Below are positions 16,834 to 25,916 of a stretch of 64,000 nucleotides of DNA, one piece after another. The stretch comes from an uncultured Ignavibacteria bacterium (lineage in GTDB: Bacteria; Bacteroidota; Ignavibacteria; Tepidaquicellales; OLB5), in assembly GCA_937873695.1 (NCBI GenBank), contig CALMYL010000007.1:1-64000 (forward strand). Direction: 5' to 3'. How positions within the stretch are numbered: the first letter of the stretch is position 1; each line of letters opens with the position of its first letter. Below the pieces are notes generated by a model. The model was not told where the DNA came from and ran no database searches. It worked only from the letters and a program-made list of their open reading frames with translations. Made by a program: the position numbers and the translations under genes.

Positions 16834-17666
16834 TAGTAAGGTGTAAAGTTATTGGATAATGATTGCAATTTAAAGGGGAATTGAAGAAGAAACTTATTAC
16901 CGCTGACCTTTCTCTCCTGCGGATAGCAAGGCATGGGCGCGCAGAGATGCAAAGATAAAACGGTTGTATCTGGTAGATAAAACAAATCCCTGTAGAGACG
17001 ACCCGCTGGGTCGTCTCATATTTTTCATACAAGTGGTATTAAAAGTGTAAGAATCAGAAAACCTCCGTGCACTTTGTGCCCTCCGCCTGACTTTCCTTCC
17101 TCCCGCTACGCGGTTTTGAGGCGTGGCGTTTTTTGAAAGTTGTTGAAAAGCTTTTATTATTTCATATAGGCGGCAGGCTCCAAAGGAGTAAACAAAACCA
17201 TGCCGCCTACGGGGGTTATGCCCCTTTGTGTTCCTTTGAGCCTTAGAGACGGCGCTGTCCCGCACTTGATGCGGGATGGCGGGCTTTGGGCCTGCCTTGC
17301 TACATGTAGTGGAGAAAGGTTTTGATTTTGAAACCACCTTCCCGTGTCAAAGTCAGGTCTACGACTTGATCCCGCTTTCAGCCCCTAAGGGGTAAACAGG
17401 GACTTCGATAACACTTCCTTCCTCCGCCAAGGCGGATTAAGGCGAGGCGTGTTATCTTGAAAGGAGGGGAGCTTTATATGGGCAAAACAATACCGTAAAT
17501 TTTTCCCGGGGTAAGAAGGTTTTTTACTTTGAATAAGAAATTGATTAAAAGTATTTTGCAGGATACTTTAAAAGCAAAATCATCCTGCTATACAAGATCA
17601 TCTGATTTTGAAACACAGGGGTTTTAAAAACATTGAGATTCCCGCCTTCGCGGGAATGGAAACAGT
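16834..17666. other. Large repeat-filled intergenic region
   Basis: No credible gene is seen in about 830 bases. It contains GTAGAGACGACCCGCTGGGTCGTCTC (near 16991), tccgtgcactttgtgccctcc, ccctttgtgttcctttgagcc, a TCCCGCACTTGATGCGGGA palindrome near 17256, a copy of the TCCCGCTTTCAGCCCCTAAG segment (near 17369) and a GGAGGGGAGC remnant near 17463. Open frames across it (16897-17337) are repeat translations. The density of different repeat families is the highest in the window. Confidence 0.55.
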
Positions 17667-18929
17667 ATGATAACATTCGGAAGATTTTCGGACAGCTTTA
17701 AACCAAAAGCTAAAATAGATGACTGGAACACCTCGGAGAGGCTTTTCCTTGAGAAGAATTACATGGCAAGCTACGAGGCGTTCTTTAAATATCTAAGTGA
17801 TGATGAAGTTAAAAACGTTACCTGGAAGCGCGAGGGTGATAGAATTGATTTCCAATTGCTGCAGGGCTCTAAAATTGTGCATGGCACGATTGCCAATGGC
17901 GAGGTGATCTGCGAAGCGGATGTTGCGGTGTACGATAAACTTTCCGTGGCGTTCATGCGCAGGCTAATGGAGATGAATTACTCTATGTACTACAGCCGTT
18001 ATGCCATGAAGGATAACAGAATATGCATTAAGTTCGATAGCAAAATACCGGCGGCTCCGCCTCGCAAGCTGTACTACGGCTGGAAGGAGCTTGCAACCCG
18101 CGCCGATAAACAGGATGACCTGCTGGTGGATGATTTCGTTATGCTGAGATCAACCGGCAACACTCACGCCGAACAATTGCCCGATACCGAAAAAGAGATC
18201 AAATACAATTTCTACAAAAGCTGGCTTGATAAAACCATATCGCGCATTAATGAGCTTAACGAAGACGCGTTCTCAGGCGGGATATCATACCTGCTGTTGA
18301 ACACAGCCTACAAGCTTGACTACCTTATTGCCCCCGAGGGCACTTTGATGAACGAGCTTGAAAAAATGAGCTGGGATTACTTCGCGAAGGATAACAAACC
18401 ATACGTTGAAAAGAACCGCAGAATGAAGGAGGCGCTTCAGAAACTTGCCGATAAGCCAAAGCCCGATGTACTGGAGGATCTTTACAGGGTGAAATCAACT
18501 TTCGGTATTGCGAACCCCGCGCCGCACCAGGCGGTGGTTGACCTGTTTGCCAATAACCTGCAGAATGTAAAATGGTATATAGATAATAATTATCCTGATA
18601 TAGCAATTGTGCTGTATGAGTATCTTGCTACATACTGCCTTTTCAGTTACGGGCTGCCAAAACCGGATGCGAAGCTTTTCCATCTGATGCTGAATGTTAC
18701 CAACCAGGATTACTTTACCGCGCTTGGCGTGGGTGAGCAGTTATATGATGCCGCAGGCGGGAAGTTCAGTGAGCAGGTTATAATTGATAAAGTAAACGAG
18801 ATCATCAGAGAGGGTATTGATCTTTATCCGGAGCTGAAGTTCAATACGGCGAATTTGAAGTTTGATTCACTGGTAAGTTTTTTGAGGACGTATGTTGCTG
18901 AGATCCAGCAGTTGAATTATAATCAGTAG
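17667..18929 (+). CDS. Uncharacterised 420-residue protein with YbjN-like N-terminal region
   Basis: A cytosolic-looking protein without signal peptide or membrane helix. The N-terminal third (FSDSFKPKAKIDDW..., AVYDKLSVAFMRRLMEMNYSMYYSRYAMKDNRICIKFD) resembles the YbjN/type III secretion chaperone-like fold, which also seems present at the C terminus of the trypsin-like protease encoded at 19256. The rest is helical with no recognised domain. Its last 39 coding bases are duplicated downstream (19021-19059). No enzymatic motif is visible; a chaperone or adaptor role is a guess. Confidence 0.7.
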   Translation: MITFGRFSDSFKPKAKIDDWNTSERLFLEKNYMASYEAFFKYLSDDEVKNVTWKREGDRIDFQLLQGSKIVHGTIANGEVICEADVAVYDKLSVAFMRRLMEMNYSMYYSRYAMKDNRICIKFDSKIPAAPPRKLYYGWKELATRADKQDDLLVDDFVMLRSTGNTHAEQLPDTEKEIKYNFYKSWLDKTISRINELNEDAFSGGISYLLLNTAYKLDYLIAPEGTLMNELEKMSWDYFAKDNKPYVEKNRRMKEALQKLADKPKPDVLEDLYRVKSTFGIANPAPHQAVVDLFANNLQNVKWYIDNNYPDIAIVLYEYLATYCLFSYGLPKPDAKLFHLMLNVTNQDYFTALGVGEQLYDAAGGKFSEQVIIDKVNEIIREGIDLYPELKFNTANLKFDSLVSFLRTYVAEIQQLNYNQ

Positions 18930-19142
18930 GTTCAATTAACAATTAACAATTATCAATGAGCAATGAGCAATTGGCCTTCCTCCTTCGGAGTAAGGTTTCG
19001 TCCGGCACTGCCGGACTCAATATGTTGCTGAGATCCAGCAGTTGAATTATAATCAGTAGGTTCAGTTAACAATTATCAATGAGCAATGAGCAATTGGCCT
19101 TCCTCCTTCGGAGTAAGGTTTCGCCCGGCTTCGCCGGGCTCA
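18891..19142. repeat. Tandem duplication of a gene end plus repeats
   Basis: Unit 1 (18891-19020) starts inside the last codons of the gene ending at 18929 and continues through AATTAACAATTATCAATGAG repeats and a CTCCTTCGGAGTAAGG segment. Unit 2 (19021-19142) repeats it with a small deletion and a few changes. The second copy carries a non-functional duplicate of the gene's C-terminal codons and stop. The CTTCGGAGTAAGG...CCGGGCTCAA segment recurs at about 21653-21697. Confidence 0.8.
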
Positions 19143-19255
19143 ACAATGAGCTTACTTTCATGGGTAAGAGTTTCGTTTTGGGTGAGCCGGACACAAAATT
19201 TAAAACGCATTGACGCAGTCAATGCACTCCAAAAAAACAAAGATAAAAATTATAA

Positions 19256-20353
19256 ATGGATACACAGCATATAATAGACCGGTTTCAGCATGTGATAATT
19301 CAGATAGCCACGCCGCAGGGCACGGGCACGGGATTTTATGTAAAGAAGGAAAACCTGATAATCACCAATGACCATGTAGTTAAAGGCAATTCAGAAGCGG
19401 TGATAAGCGGAAGATCGATACCGAAGCAGATCTCACCCGTGTTTTTTAATGACGCGAAGTATGACCTGGCATTTATAAAGGTACCCGATGGTATTGAACT
19501 GCCTGATATTGATCTAGCCCCCGGGCTTGATGTGAAGGAAGGCGACCAGGTTATAGCGATAGGTCACCCCTACGGCTTAAACTACACAGCCACAGAAGGC
19601 ATTGTATCAAAATCAAAACGGCTGCAGCGCGGAATAAATTATATTCAGATAGATGCGGCAATAAATCCGGGCAATTCAGGGGGACCCCTTGTGAATTCAA
19701 ACGGTGATGTTGTGGGTGTTAATACATTTATAATTGCCGGCGGCGATAACTTAGGCTTTGCGCTTCCGGTAGAGTACCTGCAGGAAGACCTTGCCGCATA
19801 CAAAGAATTTTTTGGCAGGTACACGCAAAAATGTCCGAGCTGCGGTTTTTATGTAACGGAAGAAAATCTCGATGGTGAGTACTGTCCAAACTGCGGCACC
19901 AAGCTGGAGTTCCCGGCATTAAAAAAAGACGGCGAGTATAAACCAACGGGCGCAGCAGCAACAATTGAAACAATCCTGGAGCAGCTTGGTAAAGATGTTA
20001 AGCTTGCCAGGAAGGGTCCGTATAGCTGGGAAGTTGAAGAAGGCACAGCGAAAATTTTCATCAACTATAACCAGGATGGATTTATAGTATGCGATAGTTT
20101 ACTTTGCATGCTTCCCAAAACAAACATTGGCGCGATGTATGAATTTTTATTGAGGGAAAATTACAATCTTGAAGGCATGATGTTCAGCGTTAATAACCAG
20201 GATGTGATACTTTCAACATTTATATTTGACCAGTACTTAACCTATGAAACAGGACTTGAAACCATGAAGACGCTGTTTGCAAATGCTGATAAGTATGATA
20301 ACATTCTGCTGGATCAGTACGGCGCGCAGGCAAGAGTGACGGATGAATCATGA
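19256..20353 (+). CDS. Cytosolic trypsin-like (S1C/HtrA-type) protease with zinc ribbon and YbjN-like domain
   Basis: A 365-residue protein. Residues about 10-180 are a trypsin-like protease with intact triad motifs: TNDHVVKG (His), DLAFIKV (Asp) and NPGNSGGPLV (Ser). A zinc ribbon follows, CPSCGFY...CPNCGTKL, near residues 193-222. The last 130 residues look YbjN-like. There is no signal peptide and no PDZ domain, unlike periplasmic DegP/DegS. An intracellular regulatory protease is therefore inferred. The upstream 420-residue gene may share the YbjN-like fold. Confidence 0.85.
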   Translation: MDTQHIIDRFQHVIIQIATPQGTGTGFYVKKENLIITNDHVVKGNSEAVISGRSIPKQISPVFFNDAKYDLAFIKVPDGIELPDIDLAPGLDVKEGDQVIAIGHPYGLNYTATEGIVSKSKRLQRGINYIQIDAAINPGNSGGPLVNSNGDVVGVNTFIIAGGDNLGFALPVEYLQEDLAAYKEFFGRYTQKCPSCGFYVTEENLDGEYCPNCGTKLEFPALKKDGEYKPTGAAATIETILEQLGKDVKLARKGPYSWEVEEGTAKIFINYNQDGFIVCDSLLCMLPKTNIGAMYEFLLRENYNLEGMMFSVNNQDVILSTFIFDQYLTYETGLETMKTLFANADKYDNILLDQYGAQARVTDES

Positions 20354-20426
20354 GGCTGCTTTTGTAGGCGTCATGGCTTAGTTTACTCCTTTGGAGCCTG
20401 ACGCAAAAGAATTGTAATTTGTAAGG

Positions 20427-20453
20427 ACCCGGCTGAAGATGCCGGGTTTTTTT
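20427..20453 (+). terminator. Intrinsic terminator after the trypsin-like gene
   Basis: The stem ACCCGGC/GCCGGGT with loop TGAAGAT runs into seven Ts, about 75 bases past the stop at 20353. Confidence 0.75.
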
Positions 20454-20584
20454 AAGAAACTTTTCATCACCAGCTCACAAAAAAAAGCTGAAAGAGAAAA
20501 TAGCCGCAGCATATAGCATAAGCATTTTAATACATAAATCCTTATTTTTGGTAAATTAACAGATCAATTTTCGTTAAATAGAAT

Positions 20585-21619
20585 ATGAAAAAATATATAT
20601 CATATTTACTATGTTTATTTATGCTTACGGGGTCAGCAGTTTCATGCACAAAGAAAAATGATGATACCGGCAAGAATGATAAAACACAACAGACAGGTGA
20701 AGTATCACAGAATAAATCAGCCGGAAGGCAGGTAAGCGATACGGTTTTTTTCGGGAGGTGGGATGGCAAACGTGTTATTGTGGATGATTATTATAAATAC
20801 AATTCCAATGAATCACTGCGGGATTCAACCGGTGAAGGATACGATAAATACGGCAGCAGACTAAAAGATATTATCGGTAAGTATCAAAAGTATGATGAAA
20901 AACAGGTTGAATACTTTTTTGATGATTTTAAGCCTGAGTTTGCAGATTACACAAGCTTTAAAAAAAGCGATAAAGTATATATTTCGGCATCATCAGGGGT
21001 ATATACTGCGGAAGTTACGGGATACTATATTAACATGGATGATATGATAGGAGCGGGTACAATATTTTACGCGATGGTCACTCCAACTGCCGGCGCAAAG
21101 TTTGATGAAAATGAAATTGTTGTGTGTTCTTTTAACAACAATATGAGCGCGGTAAACCGAAAAGGGGTTACAAACCAAACTGTAATAGATGATTTCAAAA
21201 AACTCGTAATGCCAAAGCTAAAGGGTGTAACGGTATCTGAATACAACGACAAGGGCGAACAAAAAACCGTGCCGCTTACAAAAATTCAGAATGAAGATAT
21301 AAAAATATTTGAAGGAAGCTTTACCGCCAAAGGCAAAAATGAATTTTTGGTAAGTGTAAGGCTTTATAATGATTTCACGAGTTTTACATCGTTCATATAC
21401 GTAATGGATACTGAGGGCAAAGTGATCTCGGAGTTTATTTCATTGGCTGTGAACAATTTCACTTTCAGCATGGCCGAAGGCGTAATTGATATGAATGGTG
21501 ACGGTTTGCTTGATGTTATAACATACGATGGTTATTATGAAGGCGGAGCATATAACCTGAATAAATATAATGGCGGCTTATGGAAAACGCTGACGACAGG
21601 GTTTGTGTTTGGAGTCTGA
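20585..21619 (+). CDS. Uncharacterised lipoprotein
   Basis: A 344-residue protein with a lipoprotein signal (hydrophobic stretch, then GSAVSC with the lipidated Cys near residue 21) and a charged linker (KKNDDTGKNDK). Near the C terminus, DMNGDGLLDVITYDG resembles a calcium-binding DxNxDG loop of the FG-GAP/VCBS type. It is expected to be membrane-anchored and outside the cytoplasm. No enzyme family is recognised. It ends immediately before an AACAATTAACAATTAACATT repeat. Confidence 0.75.
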   Translation: MKKYISYLLCLFMLTGSAVSCTKKNDDTGKNDKTQQTGEVSQNKSAGRQVSDTVFFGRWDGKRVIVDDYYKYNSNESLRDSTGEGYDKYGSRLKDIIGKYQKYDEKQVEYFFDDFKPEFADYTSFKKSDKVYISASSGVYTAEVTGYYINMDDMIGAGTIFYAMVTPTAGAKFDENEIVVCSFNNNMSAVNRKGVTNQTVIDDFKKLVMPKLKGVTVSEYNDKGEQKTVPLTKIQNEDIKIFEGSFTAKGKNEFLVSVRLYNDFTSFTSFIYVMDTEGKVISEFISLAVNNFTFSMAEGVIDMNGDGLLDVITYDGYYEGGAYNLNKYNGGLWKTLTTGFVFGV

Positions 21620-21697
21620 CAACAATTAACAATTAACATTGAACAATGAACCTTCCTCCTTCGGAGTAAGGTTTCGCCCGGTTAAACCGGGCTCAAC
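21618..21697. repeat. Solo AATTAACAATTAAC repeat plus CTTCGGAG element after a stop codon
   Basis: Directly after the TGA of the lipoprotein gene lies ACAACAATTAACAATTAAC..., followed by CCTCCTTCGGAGTAAGG and CCCGGTTAAACCGGGCTCAA. It matches the arrangement at 18930-19020, including position next to a stop codon. Confidence 0.65.
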
Positions 21698-21761
21698 GGA
21701 TTAAATCATATTATATCAAATTCGATTTTTACTATAATTATAAAACACAGTAATCTTTTTA

Positions 21762-23405
21762 ATGGGAAAAATTAACAGAAGGCAGTTTATGAAGCTTGCG
21801 GGTTCATCGCTGGCAATAGGGGCGATGGGATCGGCGTTCCCTTCACTTTACAGGTTCAAAGAAATTGCGGGAGGACTTAACAAGTTCGATCATGTAGTTG
21901 TGCTTATGATGGAAAACAGGTCGTTTGATAACCTGCTTGGTTATCTCTACACGCCGCAGGATCCGCCGCCGAACAACCAAACATTTGAAGGCGTTGCGTA
22001 CCACAACCTTTCCAATCCTATACCACCGTACGCTGATTCATCATTTATGGGAAGCGTGCCGGTATATAAAGATTCCATAATGAATAATCCCAACCCTGAC
22101 CCGGGTGAAGAGTACCCGCATATGAACACATCACTGTTTGGTACGGTATTGCCTGATACGAACCGTTTTGTTGACGCATGCGATATGGTGAGTCCGTGGA
22201 ACCTGCCGGAAACACTGCCGCAAACTTACCCTATGAACGGATTTTTGACAGACTATATAAATAACTTCAAGGCAACACAGGGCAGAATGCCGACCTACAG
22301 TGAGTATAAAATTATCATGAGCTGCTTTCCCCCTGAAGTTGTGCCTGTAATAAGTACACTGGCAAGAGGATTTGCGGTCGCTGATCACTGGCACTGCGCA
22401 GTGCCGTCGCAGACTTTCTGCAACCGATCATTTTTAAACAGCGCGCAATCAAACGGGTTTGTTACAAATTCCTGCCCTGATGGATATACCAAGTGGCAGA
22501 ACAATACATCTGAAACGATATTTGAGCGCCTGCAAAACCGAGGAAAGAACTGGAAGCTGTATTTTGATCACCTTGATGTTTTCCCGATGAGCATGCTTAT
22601 TCATTTTAACGCCCTAAGGCAGTACGCGCCAACACATATCTGCGGCATGGATTCATTTTTTGATGACTGCGCTTCCGGCAGACTGCCTGAATATACATTT
22701 ATAGAACCAAGGATGATGTTCTTCCATAACGATGAGCATCCGCCCGCTCCGCTTATCGGGAATGAAGCAATCACAATTTTCCCGTCGTCGGTCACCCCGG
22801 GCGAAAAGCTGATACACAAAGTATATAACGCCATTAAGAATTCACACAGCTCAGTTGGCAACAACTGGCAGAATACACTGTTTATAATCACGTTTGATGA
22901 AGCGGGCGGAACTTATGACCATGTGCAGCCTCCGGCTGCTGTGCCGCCAGGCAATACATCGGTCAATGAAATGGATTTTCAGTTCAACCGCCTTGGTATC
23001 AGGGTTCCGGCAATACTTGTATCGGCTTACATCAACAGCGGGACAGTTATCAGCGACCAGCTCACGCATACATCCGTTATAAAAACATTATCGAACAAGT
23101 GGAACCTGGGGAACCTGACACAGCGCGATCTTAATTCACCATCGCTTGAAGGTTACTTAACCCGCTCGGAGCCCCGCAATCCAACTGACTGGCCAACCAC
23201 AAATCCCAGGCAGGAAAAAATTCTGGGCGATAAGGATTTCTTCCTGGATAAACCGCTTACCGGCTTCCAGAAAGATTTTGTTGGGCTTGCAAACTCACTT
23301 GCCAACGGCTCCAACATGGTTCCTAAAGGAATAAACACAATTGGTGAGAGCCTTTCATTCTTAAAAGAGATAATTAAAATTCTAAAGGTATCATACTCAT
23401 GTTAA
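21762..23405 (+). CDS. TAT-exported phosphoesterase (phospholipase C / acid phosphatase family)
   Basis: This 547-residue protein belongs to the PF04185 phosphoesterase family, which hydrolyses phospholipids or phosphomonoesters outside the cytoplasm. The N terminus has a twin-arginine signal (INRRQFMKLAGSSLAIG). The family signature MMENRSFDNLLGY lies near residues 49-61, and the distal motif FDEAGGTYDHVQPP near 383-396. The length is normal for the family. The next gene, for a T9SS cargo protein, overlaps its end by seven bases, so the two are probably cotranscribed. The substrate is not determined. Confidence 0.92.
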   Translation: MGKINRRQFMKLAGSSLAIGAMGSAFPSLYRFKEIAGGLNKFDHVVVLMMENRSFDNLLGYLYTPQDPPPNNQTFEGVAYHNLSNPIPPYADSSFMGSVPVYKDSIMNNPNPDPGEEYPHMNTSLFGTVLPDTNRFVDACDMVSPWNLPETLPQTYPMNGFLTDYINNFKATQGRMPTYSEYKIIMSCFPPEVVPVISTLARGFAVADHWHCAVPSQTFCNRSFLNSAQSNGFVTNSCPDGYTKWQNNTSETIFERLQNRGKNWKLYFDHLDVFPMSMLIHFNALRQYAPTHICGMDSFFDDCASGRLPEYTFIEPRMMFFHNDEHPPAPLIGNEAITIFPSSVTPGEKLIHKVYNAIKNSHSSVGNNWQNTLFIITFDEAGGTYDHVQPPAAVPPGNTSVNEMDFQFNRLGIRVPAILVSAYINSGTVISDQLTHTSVIKTLSNKWNLGNLTQRDLNSPSLEGYLTRSEPRNPTDWPTTNPRQEKILGDKDFFLDKPLTGFQKDFVGLANSLANGSNMVPKGINTIGESLSFLKEIIKILKVSYSC

Positions 23406-24268
23406 AATACAGATTATTGTTTTTACTTCTGATATTATTCTCCACAGCTATCTATTCGCAAAGGATAAAGTGGGAAGAAACATTTATTGATAAGGATATA
23501 TCGGGCCGCGGGTGGAAACTTGTGAACAACGATAACGGCGCTGCCGATATTGAGCTGTATTCCGCCTTCGAGCTTTTTGGGCTGGGAAACCAGGCTGCGC
23601 ATGCGGGTAATTATTTTTTTAAGCTTGGATTTGAGAACCTGAACCGGTTTAATATGATAGATGACTGGATAATAACCCCTAAACTTTTTGATATTCACGA
23701 GGGTGATTCAATTTCTTTCTGGTGCGGCGCGGTTGACAGGCAGTTTAAGGATTCACTTAAAGTATGGATCTCAACCACAGATGACAGCGTGCCGAGCTTT
23801 ACTATGATAGATTATTTTAAAGTTCCGGGTCCCGTGGGCAGCTGGCATAAAAAGTCATATGACCTATCTCAATATGCAGGCAAAAGTATTTATTTTGGGG
23901 TTAACTATTATATTAAGGATGCTGGCGCATTCGGGCAATCATCTGATGTTGTATGGATAGATCATTTTGCATTAACGGGCAAAGGTTTCGGCAGTGTTGA
24001 GCCTGCTGAATACAGACTGTATCAGAATTTTCCTAATCCGTTCAATCCAACAACGGGCATCAGTTTCAGCATTGCAGCGGATTCACGGGTAACAATAAAT
24101 ATATACAACACGGTGGGTCAGCTGGTACGGCAGCTTGTTAATGCTGATTACAAAAAGGGCACCTACACAATTAATCTGGATGGCTCAGATCTTGCAAGCG
24201 GAGTATATTTTTACAGGATTACAGCGGGTGATTTCAGTGATGAGAAGAAGATGGTGCTGGTGAAGTAG
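23399..24268 (+). CDS. Secreted T9SS cargo protein with choice-of-anchor J-type domain
   Basis: A 289-residue protein. A signal peptide (residues 1-20) is followed by a beta-sandwich resembling the choice-of-anchor J domain (EETFIDKDISGRGWKLVNND..., DDWIITPKLFDIHEGDSISFW, VWIDHFALTG). A T9SS type A sorting domain follows from about residue 205 (YQNFPNPFNPTTGISFSI to MVLVK). The mature protein should be exported through T9SS and attached at or released from the surface. It overlaps the phosphoesterase gene by seven bases; a joint extracellular role is possible. Confidence 0.85.
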   Translation: MLKYRLLFLLLILFSTAIYSQRIKWEETFIDKDISGRGWKLVNNDNGAADIELYSAFELFGLGNQAAHAGNYFFKLGFENLNRFNMIDDWIITPKLFDIHEGDSISFWCGAVDRQFKDSLKVWISTTDDSVPSFTMIDYFKVPGPVGSWHKKSYDLSQYAGKSIYFGVNYYIKDAGAFGQSSDVVWIDHFALTGKGFGSVEPAEYRLYQNFPNPFNPTTGISFSIAADSRVTINIYNTVGQLVRQLVNADYKKGTYTINLDGSDLASGVYFYRITAGDFSDEKKMVLVK

Positions 24269-24306
24269 TGTGAAACGTGAGACGTGAAACGTGAGACGTG
24301 AGACGT
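24269..24306. repeat. Solo GTGAAACGTGAGAC repeat next to a stop codon
   Basis: TGAAACGTGAGACGTGAAAC and a further GTGAGACGT copy start right after the TAG of the T9SS cargo gene. Short-period AT/GC-mixed repeats of this style occupy the same position, at a stop codon, elsewhere in the window. Confidence 0.6.
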
Positions 24307-24411
24307 AACCCCGCTTAAGCATAAGCACGGGAGCGAGTGCAAAGACTCGAAGAGTTGGTTAAGTCGAGAGAAAAAAAGAACACAAAAAATTATCAACTTA
24401 AAATTAGCAAT

Positions 24412-24948
24412 ATGAAAACTACCTTCAGAATTTTAACAGCGCTATTTATACTTACGGTTGTTTTACAGAATTCATATTCACAAAAAATTGACGGATGGTT
24501 TAAAGCAGGCAGTAAACCGGAATCCTATGAATGGGGAAAGGCTGATGAAAAATACAATGACGGCGCGGTTTATTTTCTTAAATCAAAAGAGACGGCAATA
24601 GATGGTTTCGGGACAATTATGACCTACATAATGCCGGAAAAATATTCCGGCAAACGCATAAGGCTCACAGGCTATGTGAAAAACGAAAGCATTACAGGCT
24701 GGGCGGGAATGTGGATGAGAGTTGACGGCACAGATAAGAACAAATCACTGGGGTTTGATAACATGAGTAACCGCGCGATTGCGGGAACCAATGACTGGAC
24801 CAAATATGAAATAGTTTTGGATGTCGCACCTGAAGCAATAGGTATTGCTTACGGCTTTTTGGTTAGCGGAACGGGCAATGCGTGGTTTTCGGGATTCACA
24901 CTGGAAACAGTTGGCAATGATGTACCTACAACCGATATGGATAAATAA
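24412..24948 (+). CDS. Secreted protein with carbohydrate-binding-like beta-sandwich
   Basis: I chose the ATG at 24412 because it starts a clean signal peptide (MKTTFRILTALFILTVVLQNS). An upstream in-frame ATG at 24337 lies inside repeat-derived sequence. The mature part of about 155 residues (WFKAGSKPESYEWG, KRIRLTGYVKNESITGWAGMWMRV, WTKYEIVLDVAPEAIGIAYGF, WFSGFTLETV) looks like a galactose-binding or CBM-type jelly roll. It has no sorting domain. A ligand cannot be named. Confidence 0.75.
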   Translation: MKTTFRILTALFILTVVLQNSYSQKIDGWFKAGSKPESYEWGKADEKYNDGAVYFLKSKETAIDGFGTIMTYIMPEKYSGKRIRLTGYVKNESITGWAGMWMRVDGTDKNKSLGFDNMSNRAIAGTNDWTKYEIVLDVAPEAIGIAYGFLVSGTGNAWFSGFTLETVGNDVPTTDMDK

Positions 24949-24957
24949 TTGCTTTTT

Positions 24958-24991
24958 GAACAAGGGGCTGCAGCCCCTTGTTCTTTTTTTT
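24958..24991 (+). terminator. Intrinsic terminator (palindromic)
   Basis: The perfect stem GAACAAGGGGCTG/CAGCCCCTTGTTC is followed by eight Ts, ten bases after a stop. Related palindromes lie at 25884-25913 and 29158-29188, so it also belongs to a dispersed AACAAGGGG repeat family. Confidence 0.75.
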
Positions 24992-25151
24992 GAGATAGAA
25001 AATCTCTAAGTTACTGTTTTTGGAATCACAATAAATTACCGAAAATTAGTTCCTTACAAAAAAAATTATATAAACTGCTGTTTTTGAGACCGTGAAAAGA
25101 GAACTATCTTTTCGTTAAAACTATTTTTATTAATGAAAGGAGACGTTAGTT

Positions 25152-25775
25152 ATGTTAAACAAACTCATTTCATCATTAATGTTCGTTTTATTTATTTCGG
25201 CTGCTAACGCACAAAGTACTGAAGATGCTGCATCTTTGAACAGAGGTATCAATGAAAATTATGCACAATCCACAGCGGTGATCGGGTATCCCCCGTACAG
25301 TGATGTGTGGATAATGCACAGTTCCGCAAATACCGGAACCAACGCCGTTACTCAGAAATATATATATAACGGTCCGTATTATTACGCGGTACTGCCGGGT
25401 GAATCATACGACCCGTACGCAAAATATATAAATGTTTACGATAGGTGGTACGACGCTACAGCAGATGCTGCGGTAGCGGAGGTTCCCGCTAAGCCTGATT
25501 TTGTGGTATATAAAAATTACGTAAGACCCTCTGACAAGGAAGATTATGTAATTAATTATCTTGAACAGGCACCTGTGGTTACAACAACAACCAACACGAT
25601 AGTACCACCGCATGGCGTAAATTATTACCAGCCGGTAGTTGGTAATGATAATGTGCCTATTCGTGACTTCAGGACTGATATATGGCAGTATAAGGATTAT
25701 ACTGAAAAAAATACTGCAGCAGGATATGAAGTCTATAGTATGAGCACATTATTCACCGAAAAAGAAAGTGACTAA
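25152..25775 (+). CDS. Secreted protein of unknown function
   Basis: A 207-residue protein with a signal peptide (MLNKLISSLMFVLFISAANAQ) and a good ribosome-binding site (AAAGGAGA, 10 bases before ATG). The mature chain is rich in Tyr and Pro (YPPYSDVWIM, YNGPYYYAVLPGESYDPYAKY). No sorting domain or known family is seen. Confidence 0.7.
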   Translation: MLNKLISSLMFVLFISAANAQSTEDAASLNRGINENYAQSTAVIGYPPYSDVWIMHSSANTGTNAVTQKYIYNGPYYYAVLPGESYDPYAKYINVYDRWYDATADAAVAEVPAKPDFVVYKNYVRPSDKEDYVINYLEQAPVVTTTTNTIVPPHGVNYYQPVVGNDNVPIRDFRTDIWQYKDYTEKNTAAGYEVYSMSTLFTEKESD

Positions 25776-25832
25776 GCAATATTTAGCAGCATAAGAATAA
25801 GAACAGCATAGCAGCAAACCGAAATAAAACCA

Positions 25833-25869
25833 AAACCCCGGAGCTTGATGAGAGCTTCGGGGTTTTTTA
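25833..25869 (+). terminator. Intrinsic terminator
   Basis: The stem AACCCCGGAGCTT/GAGCTTCGGGGTT, with a small loop, is followed by six Ts, about 60 bases past the stop at 25775. Confidence 0.7.
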
Positions 25870-25916
25870 ATGCTATTAGTTAAGAACAAGGGGTTGCAAC
25901 CCCTTGTTCGTGGTTT

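Noticed and set aside
16897-17337. Minus-strand frame containing PHQVRDS
   Set aside because: It spans several dispersed repeats (gtgccctcc, TCCCGCACTTGATGCGGGA); the peptide is a repeat translation, not a gene.
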